Positions 25,842-34,859 of a DNA stretch of 64,000 bases are shown piece by piece. The stretch spans positions 1 to 64,000 of the forward strand of contig CAWJHE010000013.1 of assembly GCA_963842455.1 (NCBI GenBank), given 5' to 3'. Both the position numbers and the translations under genes were made by a program. The DNA is from CAWJHE01 sp963842455 (lineage in GTDB: Bacteria > Chloroflexota > Anaerolineae > Anaerolineales > UBA4823). The notes below the pieces were generated by a model. That model ran no database searches, was not told the DNA's origin, and was given only the letters and a program-made list of their open reading frames with translations. The first letter of the stretch is position 1, and each line of letters starts with the position of its first letter.

Positions 25842-27563
25842 ATGTTCCTATCTGCCATGAAACACATACCCAATTTGCAAAGGAAGATTTTTTACATATC
25901 GGTTTCTCTGATCTTGATCCCAATAACTTTGTATTCGGGTTTCGTGGTCAATACGACGGTTCGCTCCGCCCGTGAGAGTTTTGCAAACTACATGGTTTTC
26001 TCGATGCGGAACGTGGGGGCAACGGTAGAAAACGCCTTTTCAGAGTTGAACCGGGCATCTTTGTTTATTATTGGCAGTTATGACATCACCAATTACCTGG
26101 ACGTCGCTTCTGATAAATTAATCCAATATCCGAATCTGATGTTCAGTGCTTTCAACCAACAACGTTATATACAAAATTCCAGCAATTTCATTCATGCCGT
26201 TCAAATTCAAGGCTTTAATACGGTTCAACTTTCCAGCGGTCCGCTACCGATGCGCATCGACCAGGAAGATATCCACGTGGCTACACAATTCAGCGGTCAA
26301 GCCTTTTGGAATATTGAACAGATGGATGATGGCAAAAAATTTGTTTACATCTGCCGTTTGCTCCGCCACCCGCAGGACCCTAAGATTAATCTAGGCGTCG
26401 CCAAGCTCTATTTCGACACCCAGGCGTTGCAGAGGCTGATATTGTCCAAGAATACTTCCGCCAGCTATTACTTGCTGGATGGCAGCGGAAATATCCTAAG
26501 TTCGGTTAATCCGATTGACGGCGACTTACCCTCGAAAGATTTCTCCACCCTTAACCTGATATCCCATAACGGGACGAGTTTTACCAGCGAAATTAACGAT
26601 AAACGCTATTTTGTCGCCCCCTACCTGTTTACCTCCAACGGCTGGACATTGGTGATGGTCGAACAACCGCTTGCCGCAGATCAGCAGGTAACCGCCAGCA
26701 TTGCCCTGCTGATTACTTTGACCCTGTTATGCCTTGTTTTATGCTTCCTCCTGGCAGACATACTTTCTCGCCGCACCATCACGCCGCTCTATGAGGTAAT
26801 GAGCAAGATGAAAAGCATCGAGAACGAAGATTTTGCTGCCCGGATCGAGGTAAAAGGGAATGATGAAATCGCAGAGCTGGCTAATCAATTCAACCAAATG
26901 GCAACGAAAATCAATTCGCTGGTGGATGAGGTTTATAAAGCCGAGATTCAGAAAAAGGAAGCCGAGCTGCGCGCCTTACAGGCTCAGATCAATCCGCATT
27001 TCCTTTATAACACCCTGGATATGGTTTACTGGACAGCAAAAATGGAAAATGCGCCAGAGACTAGCGGCTTGATCAATTCGCTTTCGCATTTCTTCAGGAG
27101 TGCTTTTAATCCTGTTGGCGAGTTTACAACGGTGTACAACGAACTGGAACATCTCCGCTATTACGTCATCTTGCTGCAGCAGAGGAAAAACCATTTTGAT
27201 TTCAACCTCGAAATCGATCCGGAAACTTCAAACTGCAAGACAGTCAAGTTGGTGCTTCAACCGCTGGTGGAAAATGCAATTATTCATGGCATCGGCAAGA
27301 AGGAAGATGGTCAAATCAATGTACTGATCCACCGCCAGGACGACAAATTGATCTACGTCATTGAAGATAACGGTCCCGGAATAGATGTCGCCGATATTGA
27401 GCAACTGATGACTAACCCATTAAGCTCTGCGCGTGGTTTTGGCATCCGCAATGTGAATGATCGCATTCGATTGGCTTTTGGGACGCAGTATGGCTTAAGT
27501 TTCAGCTCAAAACCCGAAGGCGGCGCAGTAGTCACCGTGGTTTTACCATTTATCAAGGAATAG
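25842..27563 (+). CDS. YesM-like sensor histidine kinase
   Basis: A membrane sensor kinase of ~573 residues (start at 25842; MKHIPNLQRK at 25857 is an alternative). One helix lies at ~15-35 (IFYISVSLILIPITLYSGFV), then an extracellular sensor domain of ~270 residues and a second helix near 285-310. A HAMP domain follows (RRTITPLYEVMSKMKSIE). The His_kinase domain has phospho-histidine in QINPHFLYNTLD, and the HATPase ends with DNGPGIDVADIEQL. This arrangement is the YesM/LytS group that senses extracellular solutes. It is cotranscribed with the response regulator 5 bases downstream and probably controls the divergent ABC operon. Confidence 0.9.
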   Translation: MFLSAMKHIPNLQRKIFYISVSLILIPITLYSGFVVNTTVRSARESFANYMVFSMRNVGATVENAFSELNRASLFIIGSYDITNYLDVASDKLIQYPNLMFSAFNQQRYIQNSSNFIHAVQIQGFNTVQLSSGPLPMRIDQEDIHVATQFSGQAFWNIEQMDDGKKFVYICRLLRHPQDPKINLGVAKLYFDTQALQRLILSKNTSASYYLLDGSGNILSSVNPIDGDLPSKDFSTLNLISHNGTSFTSEINDKRYFVAPYLFTSNGWTLVMVEQPLAADQQVTASIALLITLTLLCLVLCFLLADILSRRTITPLYEVMSKMKSIENEDFAARIEVKGNDEIAELANQFNQMATKINSLVDEVYKAEIQKKEAELRALQAQINPHFLYNTLDMVYWTAKMENAPETSGLINSLSHFFRSAFNPVGEFTTVYNELEHLRYYVILLQQRKNHFDFNLEIDPETSNCKTVKLVLQPLVENAIIHGIGKKEDGQINVLIHRQDDKLIYVIEDNGPGIDVADIEQLMTNPLSSARGFGIRNVNDRIRLAFGTQYGLSFSSKPEGGAVVTVVLPFIKE

Positions 27564-27568
27564 AGATC

Positions 27569-29164
27569 ATGATTAAGTTGATGATCGCTGATGATGAAGC
27601 TGGAATTCGAAAAGGCTTGATGCATTACATCGATTGGAGCACATGGGATATTGACCTGGTGGCAGAAGCCGGCGATGGCGATGAAGCCTATACCAAGGCT
27701 ATTCAATCCCAACCGGATATCCTGCTTAGCGACATACGTATGCCGGGCCGCAGCGGCTTGGAACTGGCAAAAGACCTGGCAGAGGTCCTGCCTTCTCTGC
27801 GAGTGATCTTGCTCACAGGCCACAACGATACAGCCTATTTGCAAGAAGCGTTAAAAATCGGGATCAAAGATTATCTGTTAAAACCTGCCGGCGCCGAAAA
27901 GATCATCGAATCGGTGCTAAGTGTAAAAAAGGAAATTCTAACTGAGCGCAGCATGCACCAAGAGAATATCAGCAAAGATGCCATCATCAACGAAGGCATT
28001 CCTATCCTTCAAATGCACTTGATAGACGATTTGGTGAAGGGGCGCATAAAGAATAACGAAGCGATCTTGAATAAAGCCAAGCGGCTAAAAATACCTTTGA
28101 AATTTCCATACCTACAGATCGGTCTGCTCAGGATCGGGGAAGCCGAAACCACACAGTTCCGCTCAGACAAAGAACACAGTATGGATACCTGGCATTTGCT
28201 CCGCACGCTTAACACGGTGATGGAAAAATTCGATGGCAGTTTTTTTGTGGAGATGGAGCCAGAACTCTATTTATGGATCCTGGGCTCTGCGACCGACGTA
28301 AATCTTAAAAAGACTTTCCGCCACCTGGCTGAAGCTCTGAGCTCCAACCTGGATGCCGTCACCTATCCTCATACAGCCATAGGCATAGGATCAGTGGTCG
28401 CTGATTTGAAAAAAATTCCGGAGTCTTATGAACAAGCGCGCAATGCCCTCAGCCGATCAGCTTGGGATACCGAAACCAGAATTTTCACCGGTCCAGCAAT
28501 AACCGACCCAAACCACTTGCAAGAAGCGCGCCGTTTGAAAAAGGTGGCTGCCCAAGCCATCAACCAAGAAAAGTATGCCGAAGCGATAGAATTCTTCGAA
28601 GCCATGTTCGATGCCTACAGTAACGCCCGCGCAGATATAGACGAAGTGAAAGTGTCCTGCCGGCGTTTATTGGTTTTAGCTGCCCATAATTGCCGAAATA
28701 GTCCCCAGGCAGAAATCGATGAAGACCTGGACGCAAATATTGCCCACCTGGAAGCCTTTACCGATGCTAATCGAATCCGCACATGGATGAAAGACCGGCT
28801 CACGGGCCTGTGGCATGGGGGTCCCTGCCAGACCTCCCCTCTGGTCAGCAAAGCACAGGCTTATATCCGCAAACATTATGCTGAAGAGATTACCCTACAA
28901 AACCTGGCTTTGGAGTTGTTCGCATCCCCTAACTACTTAGGCCGCATTTTCCGCGAACAAACCGGGTATAAGCTTAGTGACTGGCTCAACAAATACCGGA
29001 TTGAAATGGCCAAAAGTTTATTGGATGATCCTGAATTGAAAATTTATGAGGTATCCGATAAGGTTGGATTTAGCAGTTACAAGTATTTTTCTGTTTGCTT
29101 CTTGAAATACGCCGGTGTAAGCGCCAGAGATTACCGCAACCGGAATATGCAGAAGCAGGATTGA
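27569..29164 (+). CDS. YesN-like response regulator, receiver plus AraC helix-turn-helix
   Basis: A 531-residue regulator. The receiver domain at 1-120 has the acidic pair ADDE, phospho-acceptor aspartate 55 in LLSDIRMPG and the KDYLLKPAG lysine. A ~280-residue middle region typical of YesN proteins follows. The AraC DNA-binding domain occupies the last ~100 residues (LALELFASPNYLGRIFREQ, then VSDKVGFSSYKYFSVCFLKY). It takes phosphate from the kinase encoded just upstream, with a 5-base gap. Likely target: its own divergent region 25529-25841 and the amidohydrolase gene next door. Confidence 0.92.
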   Translation: MIKLMIADDEAGIRKGLMHYIDWSTWDIDLVAEAGDGDEAYTKAIQSQPDILLSDIRMPGRSGLELAKDLAEVLPSLRVILLTGHNDTAYLQEALKIGIKDYLLKPAGAEKIIESVLSVKKEILTERSMHQENISKDAIINEGIPILQMHLIDDLVKGRIKNNEAILNKAKRLKIPLKFPYLQIGLLRIGEAETTQFRSDKEHSMDTWHLLRTLNTVMEKFDGSFFVEMEPELYLWILGSATDVNLKKTFRHLAEALSSNLDAVTYPHTAIGIGSVVADLKKIPESYEQARNALSRSAWDTETRIFTGPAITDPNHLQEARRLKKVAAQAINQEKYAEAIEFFEAMFDAYSNARADIDEVKVSCRRLLVLAAHNCRNSPQAEIDEDLDANIAHLEAFTDANRIRTWMKDRLTGLWHGGPCQTSPLVSKAQAYIRKHYAEEITLQNLALELFASPNYLGRIFREQTGYKLSDWLNKYRIEMAKSLLDDPELKIYEVSDKVGFSSYKYFSVCFLKYAGVSARDYRNRNMQKQD

Positions 29165-29216
29165 TTAATTTAGAAATTATTTGAAAAATCTTAATGATTA
29201 ACAGAGAGAAGTTTTT

Positions 29217-30693
29217 ATGTACACAATCTTTGCGAATGGACTGGTAATAACCGTTGACCCCAACCGGAACGTAATCGAAAATGGCGCTGTGGTCGTTAAA
29301 GAAGATCGCATCGTTGACATCGGACCTGCGGACTTGATCCTGGCGCGTTACGGGTCGCAAGCCAAGGTCATCGATTGCCGGCGAAAAATGATCCTGCCAG
29401 GATTAATCGATGTGCATGGACACGCCGGGCATAGCATGTTCACCATCCTGGGCTACGCCACCCGCAGCAACTGGATGCCGTTAATGACCCACATTTACCA
29501 CCACAATACCAAGGACGACTTCTGGTATTACGAAGGCAAACTGGCAGCTTTGACGCGCATGAAGTACGGCACCACCTGCGGGCTAAGTGTGATGACCAAC
29601 TGCCAGCGCAGCGATGATCCCATATTAGGCATCAACCATAGTAATGGGTACGCTGAAGTGGGTATCCGTGAAATTGTGGCTACCGGCCCATCCAACCCGC
29701 CGTTTCCGATGAACATTACCCGCGTCGATCAAAACGGCAACAAACGCGAAACTTACCTTTCCTTCGACGAATTGATGCGGGGCGCCGAAGATACCATTGT
29801 CGCCGTCAACCATGCCCACGATGACCTGATCCGAGCTTTCATCGCCCCCTTCGTCATGGTCACCTCCGTGAACCCCTCCGACCCCACCACCCCGGATGCG
29901 GCGATCGAACTGGACGAGCATGACCGCTATATGATGAAATGCGTTCGAGAAGTAGCCAGACGCCAAAAAACGCGCATCCACACCGAAGCCTTCGGCGGCA
30001 TGATCCGCATGGTGCAGGATGATCCCAACGCCCTGCTCGGCCCCGATATCCATGTGCAGCACCTGACCGGCATCACCACCCAGGAAGCCAGAATCCTGGC
30101 CGATACCCACACCCATGTCAGCAGCACACCCGGCGCCGACCAGCTGATCCAGCGCTGCCCCGTTCCTGAGCTGATCGATATGGGCGTCAACGTGGCCATC
30201 TCCACCGATGGGACCTGCCCCAGCAACACCTTCGACCTGGTCGAAGTCGCCCGCAAAACCCAGCTGGTCCACCAGGCAGCCTTGCGCAACACCTATTATT
30301 TCCCGGCAGGCAAACTGCTCGAAATGATCACCATCGATGCCGCCAAAGCCATCGGTTGGGAGGATGAGATTGGATCCTTGGAGATCGGCAAGAAGGCGGA
30401 CATCATCACGGTGGACCTGAACCAGCCGCACCTATCGCCCAACGCCATGGCGCTGGAAAAATGGATTTACATGGGCTCTGGTCGCGATGTGGATCATGTC
30501 ATGGTCAACGGCAAGCTGGTGATGAAAGATCGCAAAGCCGTGCAGGTCGATGAAGAAGTCATCATGCGGCAGGCTGACGAAGTATTCCACCGACACCATC
30601 CAACGCTCCCACGCCGAAGAATTCATCCAACCCAGCGACACCTTTTGGGGTTCCACGCAGATCACCTTGAAAAAGGAGAGGAAGTTTTATTAA
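29217..30693 (+). CDS. amidohydrolase (TrzA/AtzA/cytosine deaminase group), 3' frameshift
   Basis: A metal-dependent hydrolase of the amidohydrolase superfamily, ~490 residues. Metal motifs visible are DVHGHAG (H67, H69), HTEAFGG, a HVQHLTG histidine and the aspartate in AISTDGTCPSNTFD. Family members deaminate or dechlorinate N-heterocycles or related compounds. The reading frame as written runs to 30728 and would overlap the next gene. Removing one C near 30588 gives an uninterrupted end DTIQRSHAEEFIQPSDTFWG, then STQITLKKERKFY, stopping at 30693, seven bases before the next gene. That end looks far more natural. Its neighbours are the YesMN pair and a peptide-type ABC operon. Confidence 0.87.
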
Positions 30694-30699
30694 ACAGAT

Positions 30700-31233
30700 A
30701 TGAAACACCTAAAAATCGACCTTTCTGAGCTCGAAATGGCATTCGAAAATTATGAGCCACAGGCCTTATACTACCTGGACCTGGAGACCGGGAATGTGCT
30801 CTTCGTTAATGACGACGATCGCAGCTGGTTGGAAAGCCTTTACGAAGATTATTACAACGAACAAACCAAGTCTTTGGATTGGGAAAGGGTTTTCCAGGAA
30901 GAAGGCCTGCATGATTGGCAAAAGGATAACTTGCAGCAAATCGACCTGATCGAAAGCGGCTATGGCGACCGTTTCATCACCATCCCGCCAGAAAGCTCTC
31001 ATTTGGGTTTTGAAGACATGCTGGAATTCATCCAGACGGTGCGAAACCCACACTTACAGGACAGGCTGGAAGACGCCATCAGTGGGCGAAGCGCTTTCAG
31101 ACGTTTTAAAGATGTCCTCCTGAATTATCCGTCTGAACGAGAGCGCTGGTTCAAATTTAAACGGGAACGCATAAGCGAACGTGTGTTCGAATGGCTAGAG
31201 GAAAAAGGCATTACGCTTATTGAAGACGAGTGA
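30700..31233 (+). CDS. UPF0158 family protein
   Basis: A 177-residue soluble, acidic protein of the UPF0158 family. The LDLETGNVLFVNDDD-like opening follows a short helix, and the end has DRLEDAISGRSAFRRFKDVL, then ERWFKFKRERISERVFEWLE. These two blocks are the best-conserved parts of the family. The ATG follows the amidohydrolase stop by 6 bases (after frame correction), so it is probably cotranscribed. Biochemical function is not known. Confidence 0.85.
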   Translation: MKHLKIDLSELEMAFENYEPQALYYLDLETGNVLFVNDDDRSWLESLYEDYYNEQTKSLDWERVFQEEGLHDWQKDNLQQIDLIESGYGDRFITIPPESSHLGFEDMLEFIQTVRNPHLQDRLEDAISGRSAFRRFKDVLLNYPSERERWFKFKRERISERVFEWLEEKGITLIEDE

Positions 31234-31701
31234 TGGAGACCCACTGATCATGGCAAATAATTCTTGATACCACAACCATCTGGTTGATACCCTTCAGCGC
31301 TGGTCTCCTGAAAGCAACGCACCACCTGGCCAAATCAAATAAGCAGCTCCTCCGATGCTCTGAGAAGCCCCAGTTCCAATTGTGGCATTTGACCAAAGCT
31401 TTCGAACTAGAAGCCAAGACGCAGTTGGTGTGAATGTACTGAATATTGATTCGCAGTCTCAGGTCGATTTGGGCATACAATTTTTTTGATGAAATGGGGG
31501 GCAATCATACTGGGCAGACGGAAAACCTGGAAGTACTCGAAATCGAAAACATTGCAGAACAAACCCATAATCCTTTATACCATCAAAAATTGATCAATTT
31601 CGTCCCCAAATTTCATGATTCAATCAATCGTATTGATAAAAAATCTCGTATAATTGTCCCGTCCAAAAACCTCTTACCGGTAGGATTTTTCTGGAGGCAA
31701 T
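31234..31701. other. 468-base intergenic region
   Basis: No convincing gene. A 90-codon open frame at 31446-31718 has no family resemblance and runs into the SDR start, so I do not call it. A TATAAT box at 31649-31654 could be the -10 of the downstream operon, but no good -35 is visible 16-18 bases upstream. The composition is more AT-rich toward the right, as in the following 16 kb. Confidence 0.4.
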
Positions 31702-32647
31702 TTGAACAGGTATTATAAAGAATACAAGTGGTCTAATGTGTTCGAAATGGTGAGAAACTTAAAGTTAGACCCCAAAATTTGCACAGACGATTTTAATCAT
31801 CGCCTGGTGGTGATCACTGGAGCTACTTCAGGAATTGGGCTTGCCGCAGCAAGAAAATATGCATCGCATGGGGCAGATCTTTTATTAATCAATCGCAATG
31901 AAGACAAATCCAAAGAGGTTTGTGAGACTCTCAGAGGTGAATTTAATACACAATGCACATATTTCATTGCTGATTTTTCAAGATTATCCGATATCCATAA
32001 TTCCGCAAAGTATTTAGCGAGCTTTGACCGGGATATTGATGTAATCATTCACAATGCGGGTCTCTATAATACAAATAGAATGCTGACGCAGGATAAGCTT
32101 GAAGCTGTCTTCCAGACCAATTATCTCAGCACGTTTATTTTGAACTATTCTCTTCGTGAAAAACTTAAAAACCAAGAAAGTGGTCGCATCCTTTTTGTCA
32201 ATTCTGAAGCCTATCGATTTTCAGTCTGGGGTTTAAATTTTGATGACCTATCGTGGCAAAAACATCGCTATTCCGGTCTAACAAGCTATGGCGCTGCCAA
32301 GATGGCCCAATTGCTTTCGATGATTAAGTTTACTGAATTTTTTGCTGACAGCAGGAGTAACAATGAACGCGATGCATCCCGGGAATGTAAAGACCAATAG
32401 CGGTCAAAATAATGGTAAGATTTACAAATTCTTAAAAAAGATTCTGGTTGACAAATCTGCTCGTCCGCTGGAAGTCTCTGCAGAAGCCCTTTATTACCTG
32501 GGGGTTTCTCCTGAATTGGCTCAGGTGTCTGGTAGGTTTTTCAATCTCACAACCGAAGAAGAACTGGCGCCTCCTGCCCTGGACAAAGAGGCAGCCGAAA
32601 AATTATGGGTGATCAGCAAGGAATTGGGTGGTATTTATGAATCATAA
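31702..32647 (+). CDS. short-chain dehydrogenase/reductase, frameshifted
   Basis: An SDR (retinol-dehydrogenase/WW-domain-oxidoreductase-like) of ~314 residues. It starts at TTG 31702 with GGAGG six bases upstream. The NAD(P) motif is TGATSGIGLAAARKYASHGA, the structural motif is IIHNAG and the active site is SYGAAK (Tyr-x-x-x-Lys). The frame breaks at about 32349: FTEFFAD should continue AGVTMNAMHPGNVKTNSG, which needs one base removed from GCTGACAGCAGG. The end overlaps the start of the FAD oxidoreductase gene, so the two are coupled. Substrate unknown. Confidence 0.85.
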
Positions 32648-34238
32648 GAACGTAAAGGTTGTAATTGTTGGAGCTGGAGCAGCCGGATTAACCGCTGCCG
32701 CTTACCTGGCAAGGGATAATTATTCCGTTTTACTGCTGGAAAAAAATGACAGGACCGGGGGATTAATCGGTACTTTTGAAAGCAAGGGGTTTTCTTTTGA
32801 TTCTGGTCCAAGGGCTTACGTAAATTCCGGGATTTTGAAGCCAATCTTGAATGATCTTGGTATTCAGTGGGAATTTTATAAAAACCAGATTTCACTTGGT
32901 GTGGAAGACCAGCTTCTCTATATTGATTCGATGGGCGATATCCAGGAGTACAGACGCATTTTGGAGCATCTCTACCCGGCTAATAAAGCTGATATCGCTA
33001 AAATTACATCCGCCATGACTCAGCTCTCCGAATACACCAAGGTGCTGTATGAATTTGACAATCCAAATTTTGTGGATTTCTCGAAAAATAAGGGCATCCT
33101 ATTCAAGAAACTGATCCCGTGGACGTTTAAGTTTTTGCATGCTCTACGGAAGTTTAACCAATACAAGATGCCGATGGAAGTGTTCCTCAATAGTCTGACA
33201 AAAAACCAATCCATCATTGACATCGTCAGCCAACATTTTTTCAGAATGACGCCGACCTACTTTGCCCTGGGATATTTTTATGTTTACCTGGATTATTTTT
33301 ATCCGAAGGGTGGAACTGGCTCGATACCGAACCTGCTGGAAGAAAAAATACTGGATTGGGGTGGGGAGATCAGGCTGAATAAAACCATTGTAGAAATTAA
33401 GCCTGGCGAGTCGACATTAATTGATTCGGACGGCGAGCAGTATGCCTATGATCACCTGATTTGGGCAGCGGATTTGAAGTCCATGTACCAAATGCTTAAC
33501 CTGGATGGTTTAGATTCCCAAAGCATTCAAGCCATCGAAACCAAGAAGCAACAGGTAAAGTCCTCCAGAGGGGCTGAATCCGTCTTTATCTTGTATATGG
33601 CTGTAAACCGTCCACCAGAATACTTTAAGCAAAATGGTGGCGAACATTTATTTTACACACCCTCCAGAGCAGGTCTAGGAGAGACCAACCAGGAAGAAAG
33701 ATTGAGCCTCATAGAGGATTTTCAACAAAAAACAAAAACCGAAATCCTTGATTGGCTGGAGAAATATGTCAACTTAAACACCTACGAGATTTCCGTCCCT
33801 GCTCTACGCGATCGCAGCCTGGCGCCTGAAGGTCAAACTGGGTTGATGGTGAGTTGTCTTTTTGACTTCCATGTGATCGAAAATATTGAGAAAGCAGGCT
33901 GGTACCAGGAATTCAAGGCAATCCTTGAAAACCGGGTGGTGGAGATCCTATCAACTTCAATTTATAAAGATCTAAAAGAAGACATACTTTTCATGTTTTC
34001 GTCCACGCCCCTGACGATCCAAAAATATTCAGGGAGCTCCGAAGGAGCTATAACAGGATGGTCATTTGAAACCGAATCCCCTGTGGTTAACGAATTGAAA
34101 GACATTCCTAAATCGACCACCACCCCCATCAACAATATCTACCAGGCAGGTCAATGGGCGTATTCCCCGGCTGGCGTACCCATTGCAATGCTAACCGGTT
34201 GGTATGCAACGCAAGCGATTAAGAAACAATCCAGATGA
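32637..34238 (+). CDS. phytoene-desaturase-like FAD-dependent oxidoreductase
   Basis: A 533-residue flavoprotein. The N-terminal dinucleotide fold is VKVVIVGAGAAGLTAAAYLA with an ELEKN-like acidic end (LLLEKNDRTGG). Next comes the substrate-region opening SKGFSFDSGPRAYVN, and the C-terminal FAD motif is IYQAGQWAYSPAGVPIAML. This is the carotenoid isomerase/phytoene desaturase superfamily (COG1233-type). The start at 32637 overlaps the SDR stop, and its own stop overlaps the following gene's ATG. Its substrate is probably a lipid or isoprenoid; no carotenoid synthesis genes are nearby, so a carotenoid role is not supported. Confidence 0.87.
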   Translation: MNHKNVKVVIVGAGAAGLTAAAYLARDNYSVLLLEKNDRTGGLIGTFESKGFSFDSGPRAYVNSGILKPILNDLGIQWEFYKNQISLGVEDQLLYIDSMGDIQEYRRILEHLYPANKADIAKITSAMTQLSEYTKVLYEFDNPNFVDFSKNKGILFKKLIPWTFKFLHALRKFNQYKMPMEVFLNSLTKNQSIIDIVSQHFFRMTPTYFALGYFYVYLDYFYPKGGTGSIPNLLEEKILDWGGEIRLNKTIVEIKPGESTLIDSDGEQYAYDHLIWAADLKSMYQMLNLDGLDSQSIQAIETKKQQVKSSRGAESVFILYMAVNRPPEYFKQNGGEHLFYTPSRAGLGETNQEERLSLIEDFQQKTKTEILDWLEKYVNLNTYEISVPALRDRSLAPEGQTGLMVSCLFDFHVIENIEKAGWYQEFKAILENRVVEILSTSIYKDLKEDILFMFSSTPLTIQKYSGSSEGAITGWSFETESPVVNELKDIPKSTTTPINNIYQAGQWAYSPAGVPIAMLTGWYATQAIKKQSR

Positions 34239-34658
34239 TAGCAAAAATCGTTATCGTCGTTTTCATCCTATTAGAGTTATCCAATGTTTTGGCTCTATAT
34301 TTCGCACCGGGGTCAAAAATGGCAAATGCAGTTGGCGTGTTTTCCGCCTGGGAAAAATCCAAGCAGGATGCTGAAATCCACGATTTTGTTAAGTACCTGG
34401 TTTACTGGGTGGCTGGTGCGAAGTTAATTTTTCTTTTGCTTCTTAACCGTAATCTTGCTGTTCGGAAATCTTGACATCCAACGTCTGAGTCTCCTGGCGG
34501 TTAGCCTGGCAACCTTGTCTTTCTTTTGGCGCTTGTTCCCATTAATAAAAAAAATGGATCAATCTGGGCAAATTGAACCTAAGAATTATTCGAGAGTCTT
34601 GGGCGTGATGATATTGACCATGATTATTTTGTTTCTGCTTGGGGCAGCGATTGGATAG
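34235..34658 (+). CDS. small multi-helix membrane protein, frameshifted
   Basis: Two overlapping frames (34235-34474 and 34455-34658) clearly make one ~140-residue membrane protein. The first gives MIAKIVIVVFILLELSNVLA and AWEKSKQDAEIHDFVKYLV. The second gives LTVILLFGNLDIQRLSLLAV and FFWRLFPLIKKMDQSG. Inserting the change at about 34443 (+1) joins them with four helices. The ATG overlaps the stop of the FAD oxidoreductase, so it is cotranslated. No function known; a membrane partner for the SDR/oxidoreductase pair is a reasonable guess. Confidence 0.7.
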
Positions 34659-34859
34659 AATCCAAATCTGAAAGAAACATACACGGGGAAGGAGAATCTG
34701 GCGATACAGGCCAAAGTTCAGCCATGGATGGTTATTTCTAGACAACATTCAAACAAGGTAAATCCAGGATGATTTTAATTATGCTTCAATTTCTGGAAGT
34801 ATAATGAATAATATCTACGGAATAAAGGTCTAAACAATTTATGCTGAATAGATAAATAA

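Noticed and set aside
29625..30431. 268-codon minus-strand frame inside the amidohydrolase gene
   Set aside because: Antisense shadow of a well-supported enzyme with all metal motifs in place.
31446..31718. 90-codon frame before the SDR gene
   Set aside because: No homology that I recognise, no ribosome site, overlaps the well-supported SDR start.
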